Positions 12,220 through 22,560 of a DNA stretch of 64,000 nucleotides are shown piece by piece (within the stretch, counting starts at the first letter, position 1; every line of letters begins with the position of its first letter). The DNA comes from Plantago major. Its lineage: Eukaryota; Streptophyta; Magnoliopsida; Lamiales; Plantaginaceae. Under the pieces are notes generated by a model. That model searched no databases. It was not told the origin of the DNA and saw only the letters and a list, made by a program, of their open reading frames with translations. A program made the position numbers and the translations under genes. Where the stretch lies: positions 62,001-126,000 of the forward strand of contig JAIFAC010000225.1 in the NCBI GenBank assembly GCA_026545765.1, written 5' to 3'.

Positions 12220-12636
12220 CATACCACAACACAGCAGAATTACTGCCCCTTAAAAATGGTCTAAAATTATGCAAGATGGACCAAATAAATTCTGTTTATG
12301 TACAAACTGATTCAAAATTTCTTCTATCTTGTATAAATAGGCAGGATGCAGCTACTCCACACCAACAAATCATCCGTGAAGAAATTAACAGAATGGTAGA
12401 AATCATGGTGCAAGTGAAGATATCTGTTGTCTATCGAGAAGAAAATATGGTAGCAGATTGCCTAGCAAAAGAAGCTAGTGGCCCAAGAAGGCACATTTTG
12501 TAATAACTTAGCTTGCCTTAATTTTATTTATGATATTTGCTCTGCGTGGCTTTTGGATGTATAGCTAAAGACTCCTGTAGCTCCATTAGACTTATCTAAA
12601 TATTAATGAATTTCCATTTTCAAAAAAACAAAAAAT
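12220..12636 (+). mobile_element. LINE 3' fragment with RNase H-like domain
   Basis: A reading frame is open from the very junction with element A: AELLPLKNGLKLCKMDQ continues into VYVQTDSKFLLSC and ends ADCLAKEAS (stop at 12501-12503). This order (acidic TDS motif, then a terminal ADxLAKxA) is the C-terminal half of the plant RNase H-like domain (RVT_3) found at the end of many LINE polyproteins. About 100 bp further, TTAATGAATTTCCATTTTC followed by an A-rich tail resembles a LINE 3' end. The N-terminal half of the domain is missing because element A inserted into it; the rest presumably lies left of the window. A stand-alone host RVT_3 gene is the alternative. Confidence 0.7.
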
Positions 12637-13136
12637 TGAAAGCATTCCAACACCTTGCGCAGGTTGTCACATTATGGAATCAAAATTAGAAGGTGTACAT
12701 CACCAAAACTGGATATCTGTAATACGTTATCTTGCTTTAAATATTTGTACAATATGCCTTGTACGTTACATAGAAGGTACACACAGGGTAGAAAAAACCC
12801 TCTACAAGATGTAACGACCGAGCGAATTGCCCTCCTTTTCAAACACTCGATTCCCTTCCAAAACGAAACGAACAAACGTCAAACATTTCTCTCTCACCTC
12901 CCAATTATACACTGAGTGACTTTTTTTTTAGGAAAATACACTGACTGACTGAGTCCACCGAGATTCTTTCTTCTCCACCCCAAAATTGATATCAAATCCC
13001 AACAGTAAACCCTATCTAATCTCCAGAGAACTTCAATAGACCAAATCCTTTTCACACCCTCATCTTCTTCTTCCTTTCTCTTTCCCCCAAATGAACTCAA
13101 TCAACCATCAACCCTAGCTCACCTCACCAATCCACC
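12637..13136. promoter_or_regulatory. 5' flank of the U-box gene
   Basis: About 500 bp between the LINE tail and the U-box start codon. The last 150 bp are pyrimidine-rich (CTTCTTCTTCCTTTCTCTTTCCCCC), as in a plant 5' UTR, and the start codon sits in a good context (CCACCATGG). No clear TATA box was identified and no other gene is visible. Confidence 0.4.
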
Positions 13137-14690
13137 ATGGTCGGAAATGGCAAGCCACGCCGCTGGCGAATCTCCTTCCACAGATCTCCCAAACCAGCTC
13201 CTCACCCACCGCCGGAGTTTCTCTGCCCAATTTCAAAGTCTCTCATGGCCGATCCCGTGGTAGTTTCCTCCGGCCACACCTTCGAGCGTCTCTCAATACA
13301 AGTTTGCTCGGATTTGAACTTCGTTCCTACACTTTCCGACGGGTCCAAGCCGGGCTTTTCCACTGTGATTCCGAATCTAACACTCAAAACTGCTATTCTG
13401 AGCTGGTGCTCCAAGTCCGGGTCGACCCGACCCAACCCGCCTATGTACTCGGATGTGGAAACGGCCGTCCGTTCTATGATGGATACTGTATCGGAGAAAA
13501 CTGGGGCTAAGCCTTCTCCTGGTATGTTCTCTCATTCGTTGACAGAGTTGAATTCGAGGAATTTGTGCTCTACTTCGAGCTCGGAAGAGTCTGTGATTGC
13601 TAATGGCACTCCGCTTTTACCTTTTGCCACTCGTCCTGCTTGCTTCTCCTACTCCTCTTCCCCTTCCCCTTCAACCTCTTCCGATTTCATCTCCGACGAT
13701 GTCAATAAGGTTTTGTCCTCTTCTTCTATATCGTCAGAGGATGAGAGCTTTGTTAATAGGATGACGAGTTTGGATGTTTACGAGCAAGAGCAGGCTGTGA
13801 TTCAGTTGAGAAAAACTACGAAAGCTGATGAAGAAGCTAGGTTAGTGCTCTGTACGGAGAGACTTCTGTTAGCTTTGAAGCCATTGTTGGGCTCTCGTTA
13901 TGTGGCAGTTCAGACAAATGCCACGGCAGCGCTGGTGAATCTGTCTCTTGAGAAAGGGAACAAGGTGAAGATAGTGAGGGCTGGAATTGTTCCGGTTTTA
14001 ATTGATGTTCTGAAGAACGGGTTTGGGGAGTCTAGGGAACACGTTGCAGGTGCTATTTTCAGCTTGGTTCTTGAAGATCAGAATAAAACTGCAATTGGTG
14101 TGCTCGGTGCTCTTCAGCCGTTGCTACACGAGCTGAGATCCGGTACGAGGCGGAGCCGCCAGGATGCGGCTTTGGCCCTTTACCATCTGACGTTGGTGCA
14201 GAGTAATAGGGTGAAGATAATGAGGTTAGGTGCTGTTGGTGTTTTATTGGGGCTGTTGAATGATTCGGAAGTGGCGGCGCGTGTGGTTTTGGTTGTGTGT
14301 AATCTAGCGGCGTGTGATGAAGGACGGTCGGCGTTGCTGGATGCAAATGCGGTGGAGCATTTGGTTAGGGTGTTGAGGTGTGAGAGTGAGCTGGATAGTG
14401 AGTCTACTCAGGAGAATTGTGTTGCGGCGCTACATGCACTGAGTCATGGGAGTTTGCGGTTTAAGGGGTTGGCGAGGGAGGTGGGGGCGGTAGAGGTGTT
14501 GAGGGAGGTGGTGGAGAAAGGGAGCGACAGGGCGAGGGAGAAAGCGAGGCGGATATTGGAGGGGTTGAGGGGGCAGGAGGAGTTGAGGGATGGGGATGAG
14601 GTGGATTGGGAGGCGGTTATGGAAGGTGGGGTGACTCGGGCGAGGTACCGAGTTAACAAGGGTAATGGACTCAACTCGACCGAGTTCTGA
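13137..14690 (+). CDS. U-box E3 ubiquitin ligase with ARM repeats (PUB38/PUB39-like)
   Basis: 517 residues, one uninterrupted exon, start in a strong CCACCATGG context. A U-box lies at about residues 25-97 (PPEFLCPISKSLMADPVVVS, then SGHTFER and the VIPNLTLKTAILSWC end), the fold that recruits an E2 enzyme. A serine-rich linker (about 148-203) follows. ARM repeats run from about 207 to 470, with conserved QTNATAALVNLSLEKGNKVK, GVLGALQPLLHELRSG and RQDAALALYHLTL segments. Length, the RPACFS stretch in the linker and the DWEAV tail agree with Arabidopsis PUB38/PUB39-type proteins from memory. The predicted role is a cytosolic E3 ligase that attaches ubiquitin to substrates held by the ARM repeats. 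The substrate is unknown. Codon use becomes GC-rich towards the 3' end. It looks intact. Confidence 0.93.
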   Translation: MVGNGKPRRWRISFHRSPKPAPHPPPEFLCPISKSLMADPVVVSSGHTFERLSIQVCSDLNFVPTLSDGSKPGFSTVIPNLTLKTAILSWCSKSGSTRPNPPMYSDVETAVRSMMDTVSEKTGAKPSPGMFSHSLTELNSRNLCSTSSSEESVIANGTPLLPFATRPACFSYSSSPSPSTSSDFISDDVNKVLSSSSISSEDESFVNRMTSLDVYEQEQAVIQLRKTTKADEEARLVLCTERLLLALKPLLGSRYVAVQTNATAALVNLSLEKGNKVKIVRAGIVPVLIDVLKNGFGESREHVAGAIFSLVLEDQNKTAIGVLGALQPLLHELRSGTRRSRQDAALALYHLTLVQSNRVKIMRLGAVGVLLGLLNDSEVAARVVLVVCNLAACDEGRSALLDANAVEHLVRVLRCESELDSESTQENCVAALHALSHGSLRFKGLAREVGAVEVLREVVEKGSDRAREKARRILEGLRGQEELRDGDEVDWEAVMEGGVTRARYRVNKGNGLNSTEF

Positions 14691-15058
14691 ATTTGGTAAA
14701 TATGAGTTGTGTAATTATTTAGATTTGTTATTTATTTGTATTTTGGTGGCTTGATGTTAATATATTGGCTGTTTATTGTTTAAAGTTGTGAAAGTAATAT
14801 GTTGTCTTCTTTTTGTTAACTTTGTTTCCTTTCAAGAATAGGATGAGGCCTAACAATCTCCCTTTTTGAAAGTAAAAGATGTGGTATTTGTGCATTTAGG
14901 GTTATCTTGTCTACATGGTTAGGGAGCCACTGGCCGTGGCGGCCGAAAGGAGAATAGAAGTAGGAAACGATGAACCGTTTGTTTTTTCATTGTTCTAAGT
15001 TCTCTAATCTTTCTGAGGAGTGGAAGCTATCAAATTTCTATTTCAACTTCTCTCACAG

Positions 15059-15193
15059 TCCGAAGATGAAATGCTCTTTTATCCAGTTATGTTGGCCACT
15101 TGGCTAGTTCAGAAAATTATACATGGAAAAGAAGAATCAGATAAACCTAATGTGGATGCATCTGAAGCTTCGCCTTCTGGAACTGACAGATAA
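15059..15193 (+). pseudogene. Orphan terminal exon, unidentified
   Basis: After a pyrimidine tract and a CTCACAG acceptor, an open frame of 44 codons begins SEDEMLFYPVMLATWLVQKI and ends SASPSGTDR-like (ASEASPSGTDR, stop at 15191-15193). Its middle is hydrophobic (about residues 5-21) and its tail is acidic and serine-rich. Upstream, a frame at 14917-14984 (VREPLAVAAERRIEVGNDEP) ends before a possible GT donor in matching phase, so two exons of a host gene or a gene fragment may be present. I do not recognise the protein. It could be the captured 3' end of a gene, or chance. Confidence 0.35.
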
Positions 15194-16860
15194 AATGGAG
15201 GCGAGGTTTTATTTGTTTAAAATAGGTGAAGCAGGTGCATGATAATGTCTTGAGAGATGCACATGGAAATTAGAGAAGCACATGTAATTTTCAACATGGT
15301 GCATCAGACTACATTGGAAGGGGGTTATTAGACCCTACACCCTCCCCGATAGTCTCACCACTCACTGTAGCAATGGTTTCACGCGTATTCATTCTTCAGA
15401 GTGTGAGCAATGCCAGAAGGTGTATCTAATTTTCCATTGGAAGGATAAGGAGTATAATATTGTTGAGTGTTGAATGCTTGCTTAGTTTAATTAGCAAGTC
15501 AGAGTTGCATATTGTACTTCTGTATTGATGCAATGCGGCTTTTATTGGTTCCTTCACTACTAGACTTACCTCACTCACCACTCGTATAAAATAAAAATCA
15601 GATTCGTGAAGAAAATCCAGTAGTTTGTCAATAGAAGGCAGCGGATTATTCTATGTTATTCAGGTTCAATTATTATTAGTATCATTAGACTGAGGTATCA
15701 CTGTCATTTTTCCTTTTTGGACGACTTTGGCAAGCTTTATTTGGTTGCATACGGAAAATTCTTATTTCCATGACCCTTCTAGGTGAACACAGAAACAAAT
15801 AAAGTTGGGACGAAAAGCAAACATTGCGCCTTGGGGCTTCTCTGGAGAAAGAGGTTCATGAGCAAGTGGCATGCATATTTGGGGTCATCCACTTGTGACT
15901 TCTTTTCTCTCTTCTGCCAACATCGTAAATAATTTTGATACTATAATGACCCCAAATAATCAGAATCCCCTTACGTGCACCCAATATCCATTTGTGTGTC
16001 AATAATGACACTGAGGGTTCAGCGTTAGCTCGATTGAATTCGTTGCATATATCGGCTAGTGTGAACAAAATTAGACTTTGAGGTGTTACACTACAAGGAC
16101 ATCGCATAAAAAAGTTAGTATGGTTGACTCGACAATGTATAAGAATATTATTTAGAATCACAATTAGTATCATTTAACATTGGATGAAACTACTAGTCAA
16201 AACGCTTAGTATCATTTTGCTTGAACTTTTAGAATTTTGTTTAATCATAAATTACCTTAGATCATATCGATTTTTTTTTTTTTTTTTTTTTTTTTGTAAT
16301 AAAAGTCCGTCTTTAGACTTTATCAATGAGAAAACATTAGTTATAGTTGTAGGGAAGTATTGATTCTTTTTCCCAGTTGTTATGAGGTAGGGCACACTTC
16401 TTGTTGCAAATTGCAAGGCTTGGACTCTCAAAGCATTGGCCTTGATACTAGATTCATAGAATGTGATCAGGACATGATACCAGACCTTACATGGATGAGA
16501 TGTAATGAAATGTGAGAGCAAATGTTACTAGACATGATTAAAAGGCCTTCATTGTGAATACATGTAATAAAATTGCTGTGAAATAGAAGTTTAACTGGCA
16601 GCCAACAAAATCCCTATTAATAAGGTTGTAACAGTCTAATTCAGGTTTAATGACATCAAAGGACAAAACTTGCATTGAGACAAATGCGTTTCATCATTCC
16701 ATTCACCCTTCTCTCGCCACCACAACCACCGCCGTGCGCCACCGTGCTCCCACATTGCCATCATTTTAACAGAATTTAACCAACATATTGTTCGAATTCA
16801 AGAACATTTTGTATTGTGTTTTGGATTTTGTATCTAAAAAAGGAATAGTCCGCTGTAACA
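15194..16860. other. Intergenic region upstream of the ARO gene
   Basis: AT-rich, with a T homopolymer at 16271-16295. A minus-strand ORF at 15856-16173 has no recognisable motif and is not called. The last 170 bp carry the CTCGCCACCACAACCACCG-type pyrimidine/C-rich stretch of a probable 5' UTR for the gene at 16861. Confidence 0.5.
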
Positions 16861-18846
16861 ATGGCGGACAAAGCGGACAACATAGTGGGAAAACTCCTCG
16901 CAAAACGGATCAATTATGCCGATCAGGTTGTCAAGCTTGCGGATGATGTCAGTTCTTTCCGGCAAGATTGCCTTGAGATCAAGGCTAAGACCGAAAAACT
17001 CGCAAATCTTCTCCGCCAGGCTGCACGTTCATCAGCTGATCTCTATGAACGCCCAACGAGACGAATCATGGATGATACAGAGCAAGTCCTGGACAAAGCT
17101 CTGACCCTCGTCTTCAAATGCCGGGCCAATGGTTTCAGACGTATATTCACCATCATACCCAACGGTTCTTTTCGAAAAATCTCCCAACAGCTGGAGAATT
17201 CGATTGGAGACGTGTCCTGGCTGCTTCGTGTCTCAACTCCTGCTGATGACCGGGACGATGATTACCTTGGTTTGCCCCCGATTGCAGCGAACGAGCCGAT
17301 TTTGTGCTTGATTTGGGAACAGATAGCGGTTTTATGTTCCGGTTCGTTGGAGGAACGGTCGGATGCTGCTGCGTCGCTCGTGTCGCTGGCACGCGACAAC
17401 GACAGGTATGGGAAATTGATTATTGAGGAAGGCGGGGTGGCACCGTTATTGAAGTTGGCAAAGGAGGGGAGGATGGAAGGGCAGGAGAACGCTGCCAGGG
17501 CGATTGGTTTGCTCGGGAGGGATCCTGAGAGTGTGGAACAGATTGTGAATGGTGGTGTCTGTCAGGTTTTTGCTAAGATTCTTAAGGAAGGGCATATGAA
17601 GGTACAGGTTGTGGTGGCTTGGGCCGTGTCCGAATTGGCAGCGCATCATCGCAAGTGTCAGGATCATTTTGCGCAGAATAATACAATCCGGTTGCTCGTG
17701 AGTCATCTAGCTTTTGAGACCATTCAGGAGCACAGTAAGTATGCTATAGCTAGTAAACAGGCCATTTCTATTCATACAGTTGTGATGGCAAATTCTAGCT
17801 CGAATAAGGCCGGTGATGGTAGTAATAGGAGTGACGATGAGTATCAGAATCAAACGAGGCATCCTATGGGGAGCGAATCCACTAGCCAAATGCACAATGT
17901 GATCACCAATACTATGGCGAAGAAATCAAATGCACCTCCTAAAGAGAACGCACAGTCACAGGGTAGTCATGGGAAAGGTGGTCAAAAGAACACGAAGGGT
18001 AACCAGAACCACGATCACCATCACAATCAGCATAAGCATCACGTTGCCTATGCTGGCAGTAGCATTAAGGGAAGAGAATATGAGGATCCTGCCACCAAGG
18101 CAGAGATGAAGGCAATGGCTGCTAGATCTCTACGATACCTTTGTGCCGGGAACGTAACCATTTGCCGGAGTATAACTGAATCAAGAGCGCTGTTATGCTT
18201 CGCAGTTCTATTAGAAAAGGGTCCAGAGGAAGTAAAGTACAATTCTGCGATGGCACTGATGGAAATCACTGCTGTAGCCGAACAGGATCAGGAGTTGAGA
18301 AGATCGGCTTTTAAGCCAACTTCACCACCTGCCAAAGCTGTGGTGGACCAGTTTCTTAGAATCATCACGAAAGCGGATTGTGAACTGCTTATTCCAAGTA
18401 TTAGGTCTGTTGGGAATCTGGCCAGAACTTTCCGTCGAACTGAGACAAGATTTATTCCTCCATTAGTGGCGTTGCTTGAGGATAGGGAGCCGGAAGTTTC
18501 ATCTGAGGCGGCAATAGCTCTGAACAAGTTCACCCACCCTGATGACAATTTTCTATCTGACACTCACAGCAGGGCGATAATAAGCGAAGGAGGTATTAAG
18601 CACTTGTCTCCATTGGTTTACTTTGGTGAGCTAATGGTACAGGTTCCTTGCTTTGTGTTAATGTGCTACATCGCGATAAATGTTCCCGATAATGAAGTAT
18701 TGTCCCAGGAAAATGTGCCGATCGCTGTAGAATGGGCTACGAAGCAAGCACATCTGATGCAGGACGAAAACATCCACGCTATAGCTTATGAGGCGAAAAA
18801 TAGACTGGAATTGTATCAACCCAGAAACACAAACGCATACCATTGA
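16861..18846 (+). CDS. ARMADILLO REPEAT ONLY (ARO) family protein
   Basis: 661 residues in a single exon, start in the context AACAATGGC. Residues 1-130 form the helical N-terminal domain typical of ARO proteins (VVKLADDVSSFRQDCLEIK, SADLYERPTRRIMDDTEQVL). ARM repeats follow at about 150-295 (SLEERSDAAASLVSLARDN, GQENAARAIGLLGRDPESV) and 405-640 (FIPPLVALLEDREPEVSSEA). Between them a low-complexity linker (about 308-400) is rich in Asn, Gln, Gly and His (NHDHHHNQHKHH). The length agrees with Arabidopsis ARO1-ARO4 (about 650 residues). Those proteins act at the plasma membrane and cytosol in polar growth of pollen tubes and trichomes as scaffolds that restrict ROP GTPase signalling. This function is transferred from the family; which ARO paralogue this is cannot be decided. 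It looks intact. Confidence 0.93.
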   Translation: MADKADNIVGKLLAKRINYADQVVKLADDVSSFRQDCLEIKAKTEKLANLLRQAARSSADLYERPTRRIMDDTEQVLDKALTLVFKCRANGFRRIFTIIPNGSFRKISQQLENSIGDVSWLLRVSTPADDRDDDYLGLPPIAANEPILCLIWEQIAVLCSGSLEERSDAAASLVSLARDNDRYGKLIIEEGGVAPLLKLAKEGRMEGQENAARAIGLLGRDPESVEQIVNGGVCQVFAKILKEGHMKVQVVVAWAVSELAAHHRKCQDHFAQNNTIRLLVSHLAFETIQEHSKYAIASKQAISIHTVVMANSSSNKAGDGSNRSDDEYQNQTRHPMGSESTSQMHNVITNTMAKKSNAPPKENAQSQGSHGKGGQKNTKGNQNHDHHHNQHKHHVAYAGSSIKGREYEDPATKAEMKAMAARSLRYLCAGNVTICRSITESRALLCFAVLLEKGPEEVKYNSAMALMEITAVAEQDQELRRSAFKPTSPPAKAVVDQFLRIITKADCELLIPSIRSVGNLARTFRRTETRFIPPLVALLEDREPEVSSEAAIALNKFTHPDDNFLSDTHSRAIISEGGIKHLSPLVYFGELMVQVPCFVLMCYIAINVPDNEVLSQENVPIAVEWATKQAHLMQDENIHAIAYEAKNRLELYQPRNTNAYH

Positions 18847-19180
18847 TCTTGTGGAAGTGTATAGTTTTGCTTTGGTTTGTAGATGACAAAGTTTGGCTAG
18901 TCTGGAGTTACCAATGCTGTCAATGGTTTTGGGATGTAGATATATAGATGCATGACTTGCTTTTAGATTCATCTAGTGTGTAGCAGACATAGGATATTTA
19001 GCATCTGTATTATATCAATTAATTCTGTTTATATGAGAATCATCAATCTTTGGCCAAATATATCAAGTCATTCATGCACTCTCTAATCTTTTACGTGATT
19101 AAGAAATTGTTAGCTAGTATTTCTTGCTAACCATGTTTATCAAGTTGAAGCTGATTTATGGTCTGCTCACCAGTTAAGAA

Positions 19181-19182
<2 letters not shown>

Positions 19183-19250
<68 letters not shown>
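19183..19250. repeat. (TA)n-(CA)n microsatellite
   Basis: About 26 TA units followed by about 8 CA units, 340 bp downstream of the ARO stop codon. The next bases (AAGTCTCATAAGAAACGG) resemble a decayed terminal repeat of the MITE at 23985-24229. Confidence 0.95.
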
Positions 19251-19593
19251 AAGTCTCATAAGAAACGGTTTTTAGTTAATTTATCTAGAAACGGAACTGT
19301 TTTGCAATTTACCATTAAACATGTATATTTAACCTATTTTCGCGTATCCTCACGCGGATCCGGGTCAGTACCACTTTATCGCGAGTCAGGTTTATAAGGC
19401 TCTTTTCTTTCTTCCTTTTTAGACAGTTTCTTCACCTGTCACTACTGTTCTCTCCCATTTTCTGTCATGCAACTGCTCTTTATAAGTGTTTTGTTATAGT
19501 TATCGTTGCGCGATTTCGTTTGTTTTTCAATTTTTTGTGTTCTAGGGTTTTGTTCAAGTTCTTTTTTTTTTTTGCAATTTTTTTTGTTGTCTG

Positions 19594-19915
19594 AGGCGTA
19601 ATCATGCTTGCATATGAATTGACCAATGTTTTCATTCAAAATCCGACCTCAATCATCAACTCAGATATGAAAAAATAAGGTATACAATGTTTTTAAATTC
19701 TTTCTATATGACTATGTTCTCAACCATATTGCCCATGTTCTCTGGAATATGTCTTATGTTTTCATTTATAACCTGACAGTCATTTTATGCTCTGTTTTTT
19801 GCAATATTACCTTGAGTTTTGGTTTTTATTGTATTTTCCTATGATCTAACGTATATGCACTATCTTCTCACCAATATACTCTATGTTCGCAGCAATATCC
19901 ACTATGTTTACGTAT
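19594..19915 (-). repeat. Left inverted arm of the fold-back element
   Basis: Begins GCGTAATCATGCTTGCAT and runs to CCACTATGTTTACGTATATG. Its reverse complement aligns with 21421-21760, including the CCTCAATCATCAACTCA and CTATGTTCTC words. Confidence 0.75.
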
Positions 19916-20160
19916 ATGAATATCTTTTTTTTTTTTTTTTTTTTTTTTGCAGTGTAATCCATATTCTCTACCACTTGGCCTATAGGACTGAGAATATGTA
20001 ATTGTTTTTTGTTAACATCTGATTTTTCTATATGCCACGTTCTTATAATATTTTGATGAGAACATATATGAATTGCCTGATAACATGGGATATATGGTTG
20101 AGAACATAGAAAAAAATGATTGGTAACATATGTTTTTTTATTATTTTGTTTTATGTATAT

Positions 20161-20438
20161 AGGTGTTGTTTTAGAGAAGAAGTGTAGGGCTAATAAGGGC
20201 AAGATATTCAAGTCTAATGATGTGAGTTTGAGAGTGTGGCATGGGAAGAGGGGGCATGACACATGTTGTGTCTATTAAGTTTAAAGAGGACAAAGATGAG
20301 GAGGAGCATGTTGTTCTTAAAAAAAAGACTACCATATGGCAGCCTAAAAAAATTATATGGTTGATTTATGAACTGAGTTTAAATGCAACGGATGAGCAGG
20401 TGGAGAAGGCTGCTGGAAAGAAGAGACAGAAGAAATAG
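20161..20438 (+). pseudogene. Broken ORF inside the fold-back element, unidentified
   Basis: After a possible acceptor (TATATAG) one frame reads KKCRANKGKIFKSNDVSLRV then WHGKRGHDTCCVY and stops near 20278. An overlapping frame carries on with THVVSIKFKEDKDEEEHVV and ends EKAAGKKRQKK (stop before 20438). The join implies one frameshift. The product would be short, charged and basic at the end. I recognise no domain. A related LNATDEQ stretch is encoded on the opposite strand near 21135, so this piece was duplicated in inverted orientation inside the element. Confidence 0.4.
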
Positions 20439-21269
20439 CGTAGCATATGTTTTTTCTTTGTGTCAATATAATCTTGTCTTTTGGTATCATAGATTAGTAT
20501 GTTGAAAACATGGATGTAATAGTTGGGAACATATCTGAGTATCTAAGCAATATAGAACATGGTTGTAAATGTATAGAACATGGATGAATATGTTGAGATC
20601 ATGAATGAATATATTGAGATCATGGATGAATAAATAACATTGAAATACAATACCTTTGAAATATTCAAACTCCATGTAGAGAACATGTACATAAGATTTT
20701 CAGTTGACAGAGCATCAATTACTACACGACAATCATGGGGTATTAACATAGGTCATTTGGTTGAGAATATAAGTGGTTTGGTAAACAATATTAGTCCATG
20801 TTCTAAATATAATCGTCTATGGTATCAACATATTCATCCATGAACTCAACAATTTGTAAAGATCATGAACTCAACATATTTAAAAACCATAAAAATGATC
20901 AAAAAACAAGATTATATTCAAATAGAACCTAGATCATTCACAACATATAAAATCATGATACAAAAAACAAGATTATATTCAAAATAGAACCTATATAATT
21001 CGATTAGATGTTGTACTACTATTCATACATCTGTAAAAAAAAGGAACATATAACGCTATTTCTTCTGTCTTTTTCCAAACCTCTTCTTGATCTCTATCTA
21101 CTTAATTTCAGGTTCATTATCTCTTTTGCTCATCTGTTGCATTTAACTCAACATTTCTCTTCTTCGCCAATGCTCTTGTCTCCCTCTCCTTTATCTTTTC
21201 ATCAACACTTTTGTCGTATAACTTCATCAACACAGTAAGGATAGTTATGAGTTTGTTACTTGAATAACT

Positions 21270-21324
21270 TTTCTTCTTCTTCTCCTTCTCCTCCTGCTCC
21301 TCCTCCTCCTCCTCCTCCTCCTCA
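21270..21324. repeat. (CTT/CTC)n microsatellite
   Basis: A run of CTT, then CTC/TCC trinucleotides. It encodes a glutamate run on the minus strand, which is not taken as a protein. Confidence 0.9.
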
Positions 21325-21335
21325 CAACGCCGTCT

Positions 21336-22560
21336 GATCCTTATGAAAACATGATTACACCTTGTGAATGCATAAACAACAACAACATCAATGAGCAACT
21401 ATTTCATAACAAACATAGTAGATATTGTTAAGAACATAGGGTATATTAGTGAGAAGATAGCACATATACGTAGAAACATAGGAAATATAGTAAAAAATAA
21501 AATTCAACATAATATTGTCGAAAAACAGAGCACAAAACGACTGTCGAGTTTTGAATGAAAACATAGGACACAAAACGACTGTCAGGTTTTGAATGAAAAC
21601 ATAGGACATATTCTAGAGAACATAGGTAATATTTTGAGAACATAGCACATACATGAAAGAACATATAGAAACGTTGTATACAATTTTTTTTCCAGATATG
21701 AGTTGATGATTGAGGTCAGATTTTGAATCAAAACACCGTCCGATCCTTATTCAAGCATGATTACACCTTGTGAATACAACAACAACAACAACAACAACAA
21801 CAATAATGGGTGACTATTTCCTAGCAAACATAATAGATATTGTTGAAAACATAGGGTATATTGATGAGAAGATAGTACATATACGTAAAAACATAGGAAA
21901 TACATTAAAAATACAGAATTTAAAATAATATGTCGAAAAACAGGCCACAAAACGACTATCATATTTTGAATGAAAACATAGGACATATTCTAGAGAACAT
22001 TGGTGATATTATTGAGAACACAGCACATACAGGAAAGAACATATAAAACGTTGTGTACATTTTATTTCCAGATTTGAGTTGATGATTGAGGTCGGATCTT
22101 GATAGATTACACTGTCCGATCCTTATGCAAGCATGATTACACCTTGTGAATGCATAAACAACAACAACAACAACATTAATGGGCAACTATTTCATAGCAA
22201 ACATAGTAGATATTGTTAAGAACATAAAGTATATTGGTGAGAATATAGTAAATATACGTAAAAACATAGGAAATACAGTAAAAAATATAATTCAAATAAC
22301 ATGTCGAAAAACATATCACAAAATGACTGTCAAGTTTTGAATGAAAACATAGGACATTTTCCAGAGAACATAGGTAATATTCTTGAAAACATAGCACATA
22401 CAGAAATTAACATAAAAACGTTGTATACCTTATTTTTCCAGATCTGAGTTGATGATTGAGGTCAGATCTTGAATAAATACACTGTCTGATTCTTATGCAA
22501 GTATGATTACACCTTGTGAATGCATAAACAACAATAACATCAATGAGTTACCATCAAAAC
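21336..22560 (+). repeat. Tandem repeat, ~370-406 bp unit, about 3.2 copies
   Basis: Units start at GATCCTTATGCAAGCATGATT-like words near 21336, 21742, 22118 and 22488, giving spacings of about 406, 376 and 370 bp. Each unit contains an ATTACACCTTGTGAAT word, a variable CAA/ACA tract, AACATAGGGTATATT, a GTCGAAAAACA word and TTGATGATTGAGGTC. The unit is present inverted at 19594-19915. Confidence 0.85.

Larger units (their letters stand above)
19594..22560. mobile_element. Large fold-back (MULE-like?) non-autonomous DNA element
   Basis: The left part (19594-19915) is an inverted copy of a unit found about three times in tandem on the right (21336-22560), with similarity around 80% by eye. An inner inverted pair also exists: GTTTAAATGCAACGGATGAGC near 20375 and its inverse near 21150. 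The whole block could fold into a long hairpin. Long, internally repeated inverted arms are known from fold-back and some Mutator-like elements, so a DNA transposon is inferred. No transposase domain or target duplication could be fixed, and the true ends may lie outside the stated limits; both flanks carry (TA)n tracts (19183, 23128). Confidence 0.55.

Noticed and set aside
15856-16173. Minus-strand 105-residue ORF
   Set aside because: No recognisable motif, no splice context and no paralogue in the window.
21116-21400. Minus-strand glutamate/lysine-rich ORF
   Set aside because: It is driven by a CTC trinucleotide run. Only its end (LNATDEQ) is of interest, as part of an inverted repeat.
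21336-22560. CRISPR-like array
   Set aside because: The repeats are hundreds of bases long, diverged and without unique spacers, and the DNA is plant nuclear.
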